DNA of 64,000 nt from Histomonas meleagridis. Its lineage: Eukaryota; Parabasalia; Tritrichomonadida; Dientamoebidae. The position numbers and the translations under genes are program-made. The notes beneath the pieces are model-generated. The model saw nothing but the letters and a program-made list of their open reading frames with translations. It did not search any database and had not been told where the DNA came from. The stretch's first letter is position 1. Every line of letters starts with the position of its first letter. The stretch is taken from contig WSYJ01000011.1 of NCBI GenBank assembly GCA_020186115.1, positions 62,001-126,000 of the forward strand, given 5' to 3'. Positions 32,045-43,252 of this stretch are shown in pieces.

Positions 32045-33418
32045 AATTCCTTCTTGTTCAAGAATATACTGAACAAGTTCTAAGTTTCCTGATTCCGATG
32101 AAAATACTAAAATATCCTTTGGAATTGGATTATTTTGGAGAAAATGTTTAATAATTATTAAATTTCCCATTTTTGCAGCTATAACAAAAAAATTTTTGTC
32201 AACTTTCCCATCACCTTCCAAAAACGAATAAACTTGATAATTACCACAAATTATACAAAGGATTGATAAAGAATAATAAAACATTTCATCACATGGCAAT
32301 GAGTAATTGATATTATAATCATCAATATCATCGTTAAACACTAAACTTAAATTTGAATATCCTTCTGATTTATTTATTTGATCAATTTTATTCTCATAAA
32401 GATATTTAAAGATATCATTTCTATGAAATTTAATAGCTGCTTCGAAAGAACCATCAAAAGATAAATGCTTTTGTTCACATAAGTGAATAATTTCAAGATT
32501 TCCTCCTGCAATTGCAGCTTTACCTACATTGTCTAAATTAGAACCATTCATAAGTAAATGTTTAAAACATTTAATTGATCCAAAAAATGCTGAATAATCA
32601 ATTAATGTAACATTATAACGATTAATAAAGTCGCATCTTTCATAAAGTGAAGGCTCAATTGTTTGATTATAATCAAAATTTGTTTGTGATGAAATTTCTT
32701 GAAGTTTTTCAATTTCATCATTTCGAATGATTTGTGCAATTTCATTCGGATTATGTCCTTCTTTAATTAGTTGCTTATGAAGTTCCCAATCATTCTTTGA
32801 GAGTTCTTCATAATTATCATAAAAATATTTTTTTGCAGGATTCCTAAAGCCACCATTTTCAGAGGAAAAATCGATATTATTAAATGTTTGGTTTTGTTTT
32901 TCTTTAATTTTATTTTCCGCTTCTTCACTGTAAGGGAAAAAATATTTTGCTGGTACAAAAGATCTTGAATGAGTATATTTCTTTTTTATAAAATCTAAAT
33001 CTACTAAATTTTTATCAATCATCTTTCCCATGAAATAATATGATTCTTGTTTATTGATATTGTATATACATTTTTTAAAAATATCAATGATCTTTGGATA
33101 ATGTGTATTTATATCTTCTTCTTTAGTTTGTATCAATTCCAAAAGATTAAAATGTATTTCATATGTATTCCTTTGTGATGAAAATACATAGTAAATTATA
33201 TTACTAATAATAGAATTTAATGTATATGGCAAATCGAAATCAAATAAATTTATAATTTTTTCAACTGATAATTCAAGATTTTCTTTAGTTAAATCAATTA
33301 TTATTTGTTCAAGTTCACAGAGTAATTCCATATATGTGTGATGATAAGTTGATTCCTCATTTTCCATTAATGAAGATTTCACTTCACATATCTTAAATTT
33401 GATCGTCTCTTCATTCAA
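30849..33418 (-). CDS. DUF3447-ankyrin protein with inserts between repeats (second gene)
   Basis: Codons 1-504 (33418-31904) are open: N-terminal helical module, DUF3447 core (ELSKNDWELHKQLIKEG, LIDYSAFFGSIKCFKHLLMNG) and ankyrin repeats to GIDINA near 32024. Seven further ankyrin blocks follow to a stop at 30849 (final block TAINHANENGNTEIVQLINE), each intact and each preceded by an insert like those of the 14476 gene. The first ORF reads by chance through the first insert and then out of frame. The gene shares a 17-base intergenic gap with the divergent HEAT-like gene. Function unknown. Confidence 0.6.
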
Positions 33419-33435
33419 TTTTTAAGGCTAATCAA

Positions 33436-35850
33436 ATGCCTGATATCCCTATATCAAAACTTCTATTAGAATTTTGTAGAAAAGATACTCAAGCACGTAA
33501 CGGATCTTCAGAGCCTCCTGATCCGTTAGATCACAATGCCTTATATGAGTATTTATTGAATATTGCAGAAAATGATTTGGAACAATTATCAGAAAATTTC
33601 AACAGAATATCACATTATAAATATGTTGTCCCTGAGTTTTCTATTCTTCCAGATTTTGTTAAAGAAAAAATTAAAAAACTTACAGAAGAAAAATCATATT
33701 CCAAAAACTTTGAACAAAAAATGCAACCATTTATCAGAATTCTTTCACTATTAGAAGGCACAAATGCGCTTGATATTCTAGAAGTTGCTGTTAATTATGT
33801 TTTTCATAATATCAAGAAAAATAATCAATTTCCAATGTCTTTTATTCACATGTTTAGTGACACTGTTGTTGAAGATTTTTCCAAAGAAACATTTATAAGT
33901 GTAAAAGATTTCTTTTTTGATGCATTTGATACGCAACAAAGATCAGCAGCAATTGCAGTTTTTGCCAATTTATCAGCTGACTTTGAAAGAATTGATTCTA
34001 GCCTTGACAAGCAAATCAACAATTTAATTATTGATTCACTTTCTTCTGAAGAATATGATCTTCAATTCTCAGGATTACTTCTTCTTCAAAAATATTCTCG
34101 CAGATTCCGTTACGAGCCAGAAATAGCACCACCCACTGAAGATCTTCTTCAATTAGTACTTCCATTTTTCAATTCATCCGACCAATCATTATCAGAACAA
34201 TGCACCAAAACCATCAAGTCTCTTATTAAGTTCGGCATATTTATCAGTCCTGAATCCATCCAATCCATTCTTGAACTTTTTAATCAAATATCTCAAGATT
34301 ATTATCAACAATATTTCCAAATCATTCATCAACTTTTTTATCCATCCAACTCCGACGAAGAGTTTGACTTTGTTCCTGACCTCAAATACCTTCTTCCAGT
34401 TCGAGAATTTCTCATTGGGCAAATCACCGATGAAGATTCAACAGTATATTCAAAGAGTTATTGCATTGATTCCATCTCCGATCTATTTAGTATTCGCCCG
34501 ACTTTTGTCCGTAAGTATTATCCCATGATTTTTGAGAAAGTTCAAAAGATCATCAAAACCAAAACTTATTCGGTATATTATCTCATAACACCATTTCTTA
34601 TTGAAACGTATAAACATTTTCCGAAATACAAAACTGCAATTTCGAAATTAATAATATCTATTTGCGACATCTTTTCTAACGCTAAAAAGAATTACTCGAC
34701 AAGCATTGATGTTTGTGTTGACATTTGTACATTAATCGGAATGGATGCGATTGAGTTTTTACCGACAGTTTCATCATTTGCTATTCATGCGATTGGTTCC
34801 AATAATGATAATGAATCAATCCGTGGTTGTTTTGCTTTTTTAGAGATGATACCAAAACTTAATGATAAAGTCTCTAATTTAGTCTTTGAGAAATGTTTCA
34901 CGAAAGCAATGACAACGAAAGAAACAGGTTCATTAGTTGTCTATGTGCAATTAATGCAGAAACTGATTAAACATCATAACATTACATCTAAAAATAAAGA
35001 CAAATTCAGCGAAACGATTTTATCAATGAAACATCCATTGATTGGTAAAGTTCCGCCATTTTCATTTCCATTGTTTGCGAAATATATTAATGTGTACGTC
35101 GCTAAATGCGAAAAGAATCTTCCGAAAATATTGTTGAATTATACAACTTGGTTAAATAAAACAAAACAATTTTCGGGATTGTTACTTAAGACAATTAACA
35201 TCGCACTTAAACGAGATATTATCACTGATGAAGCTGTCGTTGACATAGGAAAATGTTGTTTAAACATATTAAAGTCTTCGAATCTTGATAAACTTAACTT
35301 CGTTAATGCAAACGCTTGTTTCGAATGTTTGCGAATTATTAACGAAACGAAAAATAAATTGTCACCGCCATTCGAACAAATCATTGAACAAGTCATTCGA
35401 TTTGTGAATGAATTTAATGAGGAACAAATCGGAAGTGTTAAGATGCAAAGAATCGTCGAAACATTCCCCAAAATGTGCGACTTAATATTTGATGTATACG
35501 CAAAGAATGATGAAGCTGAAGTGGACGAAGAAGTTATGAACTTGTTAGTCGAGTTGTTGCCGTTCCCACCGGAAGTAAAATGTAATAAATATATTATCGA
35601 CGAACTAATCGCAATCGTACAAAAGGAAAAATTCCAATTTGTAAAAGTGAAAATTTTAAGAGTTTTCGCAAATTTGATCGCAATAGAGAAGAAAGAATTG
35701 GAGGTCTTTATGCTCAAGGAAGAAATGATAAATAAAATGATCGACGTGTTGAGGAAAGAAGTGGAAAAGGATCAAAATATGTTCGCGAAAATAGTGAAAC
35801 ATATATTGAACCAAAAGGAAAAAGAAAAATTGGAAAAGTTATTAAAGTAA
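33436..35850 (+). CDS. HEAT/ARM-like alpha-solenoid protein
   Basis: 804 residues, almost wholly predicted helical, built from paired amphipathic helices with conserved small/hydrophobic spacing (for example QRSAAIAVFANLSADF, DLQFSGLLLLQKYSRRF, CTKTIKSLIKFGIF). It ends in a charged Lys/Glu-rich coiled stretch. The arrangement recalls importin-beta-type karyopherins or other HEAT scaffolds, but no diagnostic motif assigns it. Start: first ATG, 18 bases from the divergent ankyrin gene's ATG, a very short bidirectional promoter. Confidence 0.7.
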   Translation: MPDIPISKLLLEFCRKDTQARNGSSEPPDPLDHNALYEYLLNIAENDLEQLSENFNRISHYKYVVPEFSILPDFVKEKIKKLTEEKSYSKNFEQKMQPFIRILSLLEGTNALDILEVAVNYVFHNIKKNNQFPMSFIHMFSDTVVEDFSKETFISVKDFFFDAFDTQQRSAAIAVFANLSADFERIDSSLDKQINNLIIDSLSSEEYDLQFSGLLLLQKYSRRFRYEPEIAPPTEDLLQLVLPFFNSSDQSLSEQCTKTIKSLIKFGIFISPESIQSILELFNQISQDYYQQYFQIIHQLFYPSNSDEEFDFVPDLKYLLPVREFLIGQITDEDSTVYSKSYCIDSISDLFSIRPTFVRKYYPMIFEKVQKIIKTKTYSVYYLITPFLIETYKHFPKYKTAISKLIISICDIFSNAKKNYSTSIDVCVDICTLIGMDAIEFLPTVSSFAIHAIGSNNDNESIRGCFAFLEMIPKLNDKVSNLVFEKCFTKAMTTKETGSLVVYVQLMQKLIKHHNITSKNKDKFSETILSMKHPLIGKVPPFSFPLFAKYINVYVAKCEKNLPKILLNYTTWLNKTKQFSGLLLKTINIALKRDIITDEAVVDIGKCCLNILKSSNLDKLNFVNANACFECLRIINETKNKLSPPFEQIIEQVIRFVNEFNEEQIGSVKMQRIVETFPKMCDLIFDVYAKNDEAEVDEEVMNLLVELLPFPPEVKCNKYIIDELIAIVQKEKFQFVKVKILRVFANLIAIEKKELEVFMLKEEMINKMIDVLRKEVEKDQNMFAKIVKHILNQKEKEKLEKLLK

Positions 35851-36210
35851 ACAATTTTTAATGATGTTAATACTAAATAATTTTTAAATTTATTGAAATG
35901 ATGGCCTTATTATCAAGAATTTTCACAAATTCAATCTTTTGAATATCCTCAAAACATAGTAAATAATATGAATGAAAAAAATTCTATTAATAAAATCACA
36001 GAATTTTTTATTGAAAAACGAAAACAAAAACGAAGATTAAATAAACAAAGAAATAGAAAAGCACCAATAGTAAATAAAATTAAAACAAATCGAAGAAATA
36101 ATGTTTGAACACCTAGTAAAAAAGTTAAAATAATTGTTAATAAAAAAAAATTTTTTTAATATTTTTTTTTAAATATAATTTCATATTAATATAAAAAATA
36201 AATTAAAAAG
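35851..36210. other. intergenic, no gene seen
   Basis: AT-rich. A short Lys/Arg-rich reading (about 36000-36110) has stops on both sides and no start. T-rich sequence just left of 36210 can serve as Pol III terminator for the 5S gene. Confidence 0.5.
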
Positions 36211-36327
36211 GAAGCAGCACTATACGTTCCCAGGAAGTCTCCCAGCCTAGTACTAATATAGCCCGCGATTGCTTAATTTCCAGGTTCGAAATGGAGCTGG
36301 ATGTATCCAATCGGGTATGGCCGCTTC
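36211..36327 (-). rRNA. 5S ribosomal RNA
   Basis: The minus strand reads GAAGCGGCCATACC at the 5' end, then GATTGGATACATCCAGC, AACCTGGAAATTAAGC (box A region), TAGTACTAGGCTGGGAGAC (box C region) and TCCTGGGAACGTATAGTGCTGCTTC. Terminal GAAGC pairs with GCTTC. About 117-119 nt, normal for eukaryotic 5S; ends uncertain by one or two bases. A single copy lies between protein genes rather than in a tandem array. It is transcribed by Pol III from internal promoters; a run of T follows the 3' end on the transcribed strand. Confidence 0.95.
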
Positions 36328-36845
36328 AATAATAAAATTTATTATATATTCTTAAACATTTATTAATTTTATTATTTAATTATAAAGGTTTTGCAAAATT
36401 AAAAATTTCGTTCTTCTTTGACACTTTTGAATAAACCATACAAAATGTCGGACGACGGTTAAAAGTGACAGCATCAGAATTTTTCATATCTGACCATATA
36501 GCTATTCAAAATGTTTGAATGATTATTTAGAACCTCATTAATAATCACAATATATTATTTCTCATAAAATTTGTCCTAATTAATAATATTATAAATTTAT
36601 AATATCTTTCATATCTTAATAAATTCTGACATACAATACAAATATCTTTTATTTGAAAACTCATTGAAAATCATTTTAACTTTATTTTTGACTTCAAAAT
36701 TTTAACTCAAATATTAATACTCGAATTGTTATCATCGCTCAACAAACACATATGTTTTTCTAATGATTTTGTGTTTCTATTGCGGAATGAATCTCTTTTT
36801 TTTCTGACGAGCTTTTGTGGGGTACCCCATCCACCGTTAACCAAA
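36328..36845. other. intergenic with repeated promoter-like motifs
   Basis: Contains TGACACTTTT at 36419-36428 and AAAAGTGACA at 36461-36470 (inverted relative to each other), a GACGGTT next to the latter, and the palindrome at 36818. Probably the upstream region of the nucleoporin-like gene; inferred. Confidence 0.4.
36818..36829. promoter_or_regulatory. GC-rich palindrome TGGGGTACCCCA
   Basis: A 12-base perfect palindrome in AT-rich surroundings, 16 bases before the preferred ATG of the next gene and followed by CCACCGTTAACC. A sibling, TGGGGCGCCCCA, sits at 51832. Role inferred. Confidence 0.3.
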
Positions 36846-39668
36846 ATGAAGCCAAGCTTCAGAGCTTCAAAATTCATAAATTATTTTTCTGATATTGATG
36901 CACAACAAATACCACTTATCCCTGGAAATTGTAGACCATATGTTGGTATGTTTGTTAGTAGAAATTGTTTTGTTCATCATCAATCAGGAGATTGTATTTT
37001 TCATATAACAACAAACCAATTAACTATTATTAATGCTTATTCAGCTGAACAGATTTCATTCGCTTTTGATCAAAATTTACTTCCATTAATAACTCCAGAT
37101 CCAGGTTCGTTATATCCTTCATGTTTTTTATGTACCACATCCGGCGTCATTTTCAGGGCCTCTGTTAATGGTGTATCTGATTTTCTTCCTTTAAAATTTA
37201 TTCCTACATTTTTAACATATTCTAATTCTTGTTTATTTATCTCTGACTCAAAAGGATGTATTTATTGTTTTGAAGGACCAAACTTACGATGGATTGCAAA
37301 CAAACCAGAAAATGCTTTGTCACGGCTATTTAACTTTTCATTTCTTACAAATAAGATCTTTTCCATTGCTGCTAATTCAAGCACTGTCTTTGCTATTGAC
37401 AATCAAGCACAGCTATTTGAATTTGATGTCCAAACAGGCGAAAAGCTTCTTAGGAGCTCATTACTTGAAACTTCGATTGAATCATCAATATTAGTTTGTG
37501 ATGAATCTCTTCTTTTCATAGTTTTAACTACAAAAGGCAAGTCAGTTCTTCAAGTTATTTCTTTAGAATCATCTTTTGATATAATTTATTCTTTTGCCAA
37601 ACCAAATATCAAAGACATTGCCATCAATAATGAACTATTAGTTATCATTAATCAAACCGAAGTTACAATTCATAACAAATTTAATGGTGAGTTAATTAAT
37701 TCTATTTGGACTTCATTTGATGATTATTTATATTACGGAGGTTCAAACACATCAACTCTTCCGACTTTTTTAATGTCATCTGACGGTTACAAGCGGTTAA
37801 ACAATAACGTATCCCAGAGTCACTTTTTGCCTACGTATGTTACAATTGATTCACAAGATCATATATGGTTATCGACTCAATTATCCATATATTTAATTCG
37901 TCCAATGTTACCATATGAATCTGAAATCCTTACATGTAAATTTGATCATACCATTGAGTCTGATTTATTAATGGCGTCATTATCATTTGGTAAATTTGTA
38001 TCACGTGAAGATTGGAAACATTTTGATGAAGAACTTAAACATGATAAAGAGCCATATCTTGTATCACATTCTATTTCATCTAAATATAAAGGCACAGACT
38101 TTCCATCGCATTTTCAACTTGATGAATCATTAATGCAAATCAACGAATTAATTAAATCGATTGAACTTAATAATGAAACCAAAGAAATCGAAACATATTC
38201 ACAAAGTTTATTTTGGTATAGTTCATTATCACAAATTACATATTTATATTCATATTTAAGTCGATGTTTACAATTAGTTTTAAGCTTTTATACAATTGTT
38301 AATCGATCATCTATTTTTGCTACTAAAATCCGCAAACTTTCATCGATAATAAAGACGTATACACAATTAATAATATTAATAGAAAGTGACGCGATAACAA
38401 ATTTACATATATTCGAAGATATAGAATTTAAATATTCGACATTTGTCACATATATTAAGTCACAAATTTCGATATTATTAAACTTTGAAGAAATATCGAA
38501 CATATTATTATCGAATAATAAGCCTGAAGTATCATATAATTATTTGTTATTGTCACCACTGAAAACAATTCACTTTGGAATTTCATTAATATATTTACGA
38601 AGATATGAAGAAGCAATAAATTATTTCCTTCAGAACAATTTGATATTAAATTTAAATGATGTTCCAATACAAATCATTAAGACATTACGTATGAATCATC
38701 GTGATGATATCTTAATCAGGTTATCACAAATCGATTCCAATTCTAATCCAGCATTATTGTTTAAGTCATATTTAAATGTTCATGATTATGATTCAGCTTT
38801 TATGTGCATTCAAAAGACAAAAGATCGGAAACTTAAAATCGATTTTTTACGTTTATTCATTCAAATATTAATCAAAAACAAACAAAACAAAAAATTAATT
38901 TCTTATCCTTATGGAAAAATGACGAAATTATTTACAAATGAATTATCGAATTATTCGAAAGATTCATTATTGATATCAGCATTGTTTTATAATGAAATCG
39001 GAGATAAAAGTCAAAGCGCTCAAATGTTTTATTTATACGCAAGAACTTTATTACGTGATCCGACAATCGAAAACTTAAAGAAAGCAAATTCTTCATTAAT
39101 ATTCTGTTTGTCGATATATAAAAACTCCGAATTTGTTATTCACGATGTGAATACGAATCAAATTGTACCAATAAAAAAAATCAAAAAAATCCTTTTGAGA
39201 ATTGAATGTTGTTTACTTACAAATGATCCAAAGAATGCAATACAATTGTCGAATTTGGAATTACTTAAGAAAATTATAAATTCCAAAAATTTGATTTTGA
39301 ATTTTGTTTCTATATGTAAACAAAACGAATTAATCGAATTCGTATATTATCTCGTCGAAACTAAAAATGATTCGATCCTTGCGAAGATATTAAGTTACGA
39401 TAAAAGAAAATGGAATTATTCGTTGCATTCGGCAGCTGTAATGCACATGCTGAAGTTGAGGATGACGCCGCCTTTGTGGATCATCGAAGAAATGAAGGAG
39501 AAATCGTTGAGGAAATTGGTGGTGTTGTGCAATACGTATATGAGAGGGGACATTTTGCATGAACTGTTCGTGGAAATGTGTCAAAATAATGAAAAAATTC
39601 CAAAATATTTGGTGCCATTGCTGAAACAAATTCAGTTACCAATGGAAGTAATAAGTCAACTGACTTAA
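36846..39668 (+). CDS. beta-propeller/alpha-solenoid protein, possible Nup160/Nup120-like nucleoporin
   Basis: 940 residues from the ATG at 36846 (MKPSFRASKF); an upstream in-frame ATG at 36726 adds 40 poorly conserved-looking residues across the promoter-like palindrome and is less likely. Residues 1-430 are beta-rich with propeller-like blades (SDSKGCIYCFEGPNLRW, AANSSTVFAIDNQAQLFEFD). Residues 450-940 are helical, with ALSYF-like repeats (YEEAINYFLQNN; NEIGDKSQSAQMFYLYARTLLRD). This order fits Y-complex nucleoporins of the Nup160/120 type; other coat-like proteins have the same plan. No motif settles it. Confidence 0.5.
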   Translation: MKPSFRASKFINYFSDIDAQQIPLIPGNCRPYVGMFVSRNCFVHHQSGDCIFHITTNQLTIINAYSAEQISFAFDQNLLPLITPDPGSLYPSCFLCTTSGVIFRASVNGVSDFLPLKFIPTFLTYSNSCLFISDSKGCIYCFEGPNLRWIANKPENALSRLFNFSFLTNKIFSIAANSSTVFAIDNQAQLFEFDVQTGEKLLRSSLLETSIESSILVCDESLLFIVLTTKGKSVLQVISLESSFDIIYSFAKPNIKDIAINNELLVIINQTEVTIHNKFNGELINSIWTSFDDYLYYGGSNTSTLPTFLMSSDGYKRLNNNVSQSHFLPTYVTIDSQDHIWLSTQLSIYLIRPMLPYESEILTCKFDHTIESDLLMASLSFGKFVSREDWKHFDEELKHDKEPYLVSHSISSKYKGTDFPSHFQLDESLMQINELIKSIELNNETKEIETYSQSLFWYSSLSQITYLYSYLSRCLQLVLSFYTIVNRSSIFATKIRKLSSIIKTYTQLIILIESDAITNLHIFEDIEFKYSTFVTYIKSQISILLNFEEISNILLSNNKPEVSYNYLLLSPLKTIHFGISLIYLRRYEEAINYFLQNNLILNLNDVPIQIIKTLRMNHRDDILIRLSQIDSNSNPALLFKSYLNVHDYDSAFMCIQKTKDRKLKIDFLRLFIQILIKNKQNKKLISYPYGKMTKLFTNELSNYSKDSLLISALFYNEIGDKSQSAQMFYLYARTLLRDPTIENLKKANSSLIFCLSIYKNSEFVIHDVNTNQIVPIKKIKKILLRIECCLLTNDPKNAIQLSNLELLKKIINSKNLILNFVSICKQNELIEFVYYLVETKNDSILAKILSYDKRKWNYSLHSAAVMHMLKLRMTPPLWIIEEMKEKSLRKLVVLCNTYMRGDILHELFVEMCQNNEKIPKYLVPLLKQIQLPMEVISQLT

Positions 39669-39928
39669 AAATAAATATATTTAACTATGAATAAATAAAT
39701 AAACAATAAAATGATTAAATTTTTTTCTGCGCATTAAATCAAATTAAGGAATGATCATTGTAATGCAAAGAAAGATATCCAACGATAGAACCAAATGAAT
39801 GGAAAATCATCGGATTTATATTCAAAAACAGAAGTTTCACAATTGAAATAAAGCAGTCAATTGAAGCTAAAAAAAGTTTACAAGCAGAGAAAAACAGAAA
39901 TAATAAATACTTTATATTTTATAAAATT

Positions 39929-42862
39929 CTAATAAGAATTTTGGTTAAATTCATTTTCTTTAAAATCTTTAGCAAATGGATCTTCTTCGATATTCGAAAG
40001 GTTCACAAAGTTCTCTAAGTTAATGTTATTGCCTGTATTTTCTTCATTTAAACTTTCGATTGTACTTTGATTCTTATTTCTAATACGAACGAGGACAATA
40101 ACAAGAATCAAAACAACAACAACTACGACTACGCAAACGCATACAATGATAATAATCATTTTATTATTAACATTTTGATTATTATCGTTTTCAATTTGAT
40201 TTAATATTGTATAAAAAGCGGAATAATAAGAAATATATGATGAATATTCAACAATTATATATTGATAATAAATATATAAAGTTTCAATATATTGATATGT
40301 AGAATTAATCATAGAAAGTGTAATTGTATTCGTAAAAGTTGTTTGATGTAAAATAGTTTGTGTAACTGATGGAGTTATAATTAATGTATGTGTAAATGAA
40401 GCACCAAATGGCATCGAAGGCGTAAAAATATTTGATTCAGTAAATGTATATGTTGTCCAATATTGATAACATTCATTAATTGATTTATGTTTTGATATAT
40501 TTAATTCACCAAATGTTTCATTTTGATATAAATCAGATGTCATAACAATGTTTGTTGATATGTTATAAAATGCATTTGGATCGATATAATTCGGTGCACA
40601 ATTTCCCAAAAAATAAATACATTTTAAATTGTTACATTGATAAAATGCATGTTGATTGATTGAAGTTACATTTTCTCCAATGATAACTGTGTCTAATGAT
40701 AAACATAATGTAAATGCATAAGTTTCAATTGAAGTAACAGAATTAGGAATTGTAATATTTGGTAATGATGAACATAGAACAAATTGACCATAAAAAATTT
40801 TATTGATTCCTTCTTCAAGTATAACATTTCGTAAAGTGGAACAATTAATGAATACAAAATATCCAATTGAAGTAATTGATTTAGGAATCGTAATGCTCTC
40901 CAAAGATTGGCAATTTGAAAATACCATATCTTTCATCGTTTCTAAATTTTTACTAAGAGTAATTATTTTTAGTCCAGAAGATCGGAATGCACATTCACCT
41001 AATTCTTTGACTGTATCAGGAATTATAATATTTGTTAATGATGAACATTCATAAAAAACATAACTGTTAATTTTGTCAATGCCATTTCCAATTGTGGCTG
41101 AATTTAATCCATAGCATGAATAAAATGAATATATTCCAAGTGATGTAACTGAATCAGGTATCTCTATATTTTTCAAATTCGTTGAGTGGGAAAATGCATA
41201 ATCGTCAATTGTTTTAACATTTTCTCCAATAGTAATTGTTTCTAATTTAGTACAATTATAAAATGCATAACTTTGAATTTTTGTAACAAAATTAGAAATT
41301 TTTATATTTATTAATGTTAAACATGAGTAAAATGAATAATCATCAATTATTGTAACTGTATTTGGTACCTCGAATATTTCATTAGAAATTGCACCTGGAC
41401 AACATATGAGTGTTGATAAATTTTTATTATAAAGAACACCATTATTTTCAGAATATTTATCATTTTCATCGGGTACTTCTATAAATTGAAGACTTAGACA
41501 ATTTGCAAATACTGATGTACCAATTGTTGTCACTGATTTAGGAATAACGATATTTTGTAATGATGAACAACTATGAAATGCTTTATCTCCTATAGTTGCA
41601 ACATTTTCGCCAATTATAAAAGTTTTTAATTTCGAACATGCAAAAAATGTATTACCTTCAATTGATGTTATTAAATTTGGAACTACAAAATTTGTTAATG
41701 ATGAACAATTATAAAATGCGGAATTTCCAATTGCTGTGAGAGAATCATGAATAGGAATGTTTTTTAATGACGTACATTCATAAAATGCATAACTTTCTAT
41801 AGTTATTACATTTTCTCCAAAAATAACTGTTTCTAAATTCCTACAATATCTAAAACAGCCATCTTTAATAATTGTGACCAAATTTGGTATTTCAATCGTT
41901 GTGAAATAACATGAATAAAAAGCTTCAGTTCCAATCGATTTAACTGTATTCGGTAACGTAATAGATGTTAATGATATACATGATGAAAATGCGTAATCAC
42001 TAATTGTAACTAAATTTTCACTAAATACAAATGATTTCAGATTTCCGCATGCACTGAATGCACGATCGAGAATTGTTTTTACATTATTTCCCATAGTTAC
42101 TGATTCTAATTCAAAACAATATTGAAAAACTTCACTTTCAATTGAAGAAACTAAATTTGGAATTGTAATATTTTTTAAAGATTCACAACTATAAAATGCG
42201 CACGTTTCAATACTTGTAACTGAATCTGGGATTTTAATATAAACCAATGAATCATAATAATTAAATGAATATCTCCCAATTGTTTTAACTGTATCAGGTA
42301 CTTCGAATGTTTGATTAGAAATTCCAACTGGAAAATAAATAATTTTGGTAATATTCTTATCATAAAGAATTCCTTTATTCCCATTAGAATAATAATTACT
42401 TTCATCTGATACATTAAAAAATTTCATGCTTTCACATCCATTAAATGCATTCGAATCAATAGAAGTAACTGATTTTGGAATTGTGATATTTTGTAATAAC
42501 CTACATTGATAAAATGCAGAATATCCAATAGAATTTACATTTTCTCCAAGTGTAACTGTTTCTAACCTTGTGCATTGCGAAAATACTGAACTCCCAATTG
42601 AAGTAACAGTATCTCCAATTATAACTGTGGTCAATGGATTCCATTGGTAGAAAGCTTGCGATGGAATATCTTCAATGCCACTTATAATTATAAGATGAAA
42701 AGTTTCACTTTTGTATGCATTTCTTCCTAAATATTCTGTAGAATTATAAAGTGTAAGTGTTTTAGTTGAGGAATCAAATAATTCTAATGAAGGCATGAAA
42801 AATACAACAAATATAAGAAGAAGATATTCTTGTTTAATTTTTTCTTTTTTGTGAATATTCAT
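39929..42862 (-). CDS. BspA-like leucine-rich-repeat surface protein, type I membrane
   Basis: From the ATG at 42862 it begins with MNIHKK and a hydrophobic core (YLLLIFVVFFMPSLEL), a good signal peptide; the longer ORF start at 43051 adds an unlikely hydrophobic leader. About 30 LRR_5/TpLRR units of 23 residues follow (SLTNIIIPDTVKELGECAF type), interrupted by two YS-N-GVLYNKN modules. A Ser/Thr/Tyr region comes next, then a very hydrophobic transmembrane segment (MIIIIVCVCVVVVVVVLILV) and a cytoplasmic tail of about 50 residues containing EEDPFAKDF. BspA-like proteins are the largest surface family in trichomonads and bind host or bacterial partners. The DPF in the tail suggests endocytic sorting (inferred). 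Confidence 0.9.
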   Translation of the reverse strand: MNIHKKEKIKQEYLLLIFVVFFMPSLELFDSSTKTLTLYNSTEYLGRNAYKSETFHLIIISGIEDIPSQAFYQWNPLTTVIIGDTVTSIGSSVFSQCTRLETVTLGENVNSIGYSAFYQCRLLQNITIPKSVTSIDSNAFNGCESMKFFNVSDESNYYSNGNKGILYDKNITKIIYFPVGISNQTFEVPDTVKTIGRYSFNYYDSLVYIKIPDSVTSIETCAFYSCESLKNITIPNLVSSIESEVFQYCFELESVTMGNNVKTILDRAFSACGNLKSFVFSENLVTISDYAFSSCISLTSITLPNTVKSIGTEAFYSCYFTTIEIPNLVTIIKDGCFRYCRNLETVIFGENVITIESYAFYECTSLKNIPIHDSLTAIGNSAFYNCSSLTNFVVPNLITSIEGNTFFACSKLKTFIIGENVATIGDKAFHSCSSLQNIVIPKSVTTIGTSVFANCLSLQFIEVPDENDKYSENNGVLYNKNLSTLICCPGAISNEIFEVPNTVTIIDDYSFYSCLTLINIKISNFVTKIQSYAFYNCTKLETITIGENVKTIDDYAFSHSTNLKNIEIPDSVTSLGIYSFYSCYGLNSATIGNGIDKINSYVFYECSSLTNIIIPDTVKELGECAFRSSGLKIITLSKNLETMKDMVFSNCQSLESITIPKSITSIGYFVFINCSTLRNVILEEGINKIFYGQFVLCSSLPNITIPNSVTSIETYAFTLCLSLDTVIIGENVTSINQHAFYQCNNLKCIYFLGNCAPNYIDPNAFYNISTNIVMTSDLYQNETFGELNISKHKSINECYQYWTTYTFTESNIFTPSMPFGASFTHTLIITPSVTQTILHQTTFTNTITLSMINSTYQYIETLYIYYQYIIVEYSSYISYYSAFYTILNQIENDNNQNVNNKMIIIIVCVCVVVVVVVLILVIVLVRIRNKNQSTIESLNEENTGNNINLENFVNLSNIEEDPFAKDFKENEFNQNSY

Positions 42863-43210
42863 AACTGCTTTTGCCACATTGAAGAAACACAAAACAATCA
42901 TAGCATAAAAAAGTATTGATAAATTGTTTGCATTATGAAAATTATTTAAAATGTATTTGGAATTTTGATCTGAAAGCCATGTACAAAACATAGAGTCCTG
43001 ATGGATTCGTGAAAAAATGTAGGCAGACAATAATGTTAAAAGAGTGTCCATGTAATAACTGTGTGAGTCGACCAGACGATTTTATTTCGAGCGAAGATTT
43101 TGAACGAGTAGATGACAACAACCGCAAAACGCATTCAAAACCTGATTTTTAATTGAAAATTTTCAGAGCACACTACCAAATAACCGTCTTGTTTTAAAAA
43201 ACCGCCATAA

Positions 43211-43252
43211 AACGCTGTGAGCAATGAGAGCTCAGTTTGAGCTTACAGTGTT
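43211..43252. other. 12-bp stem hairpin
   Basis: AACGCTGTGAGC (43211-43222) pairs with GCTTACAGTGTT (43241-43252), all twelve positions with two G-U/G-T wobbles, around an 18-base loop that contains a second short complement (AGCTCA/TGAGCT). GC content is higher than the flanks. It could be a structured RNA or a protein site; no family recognised. Confidence 0.35.
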
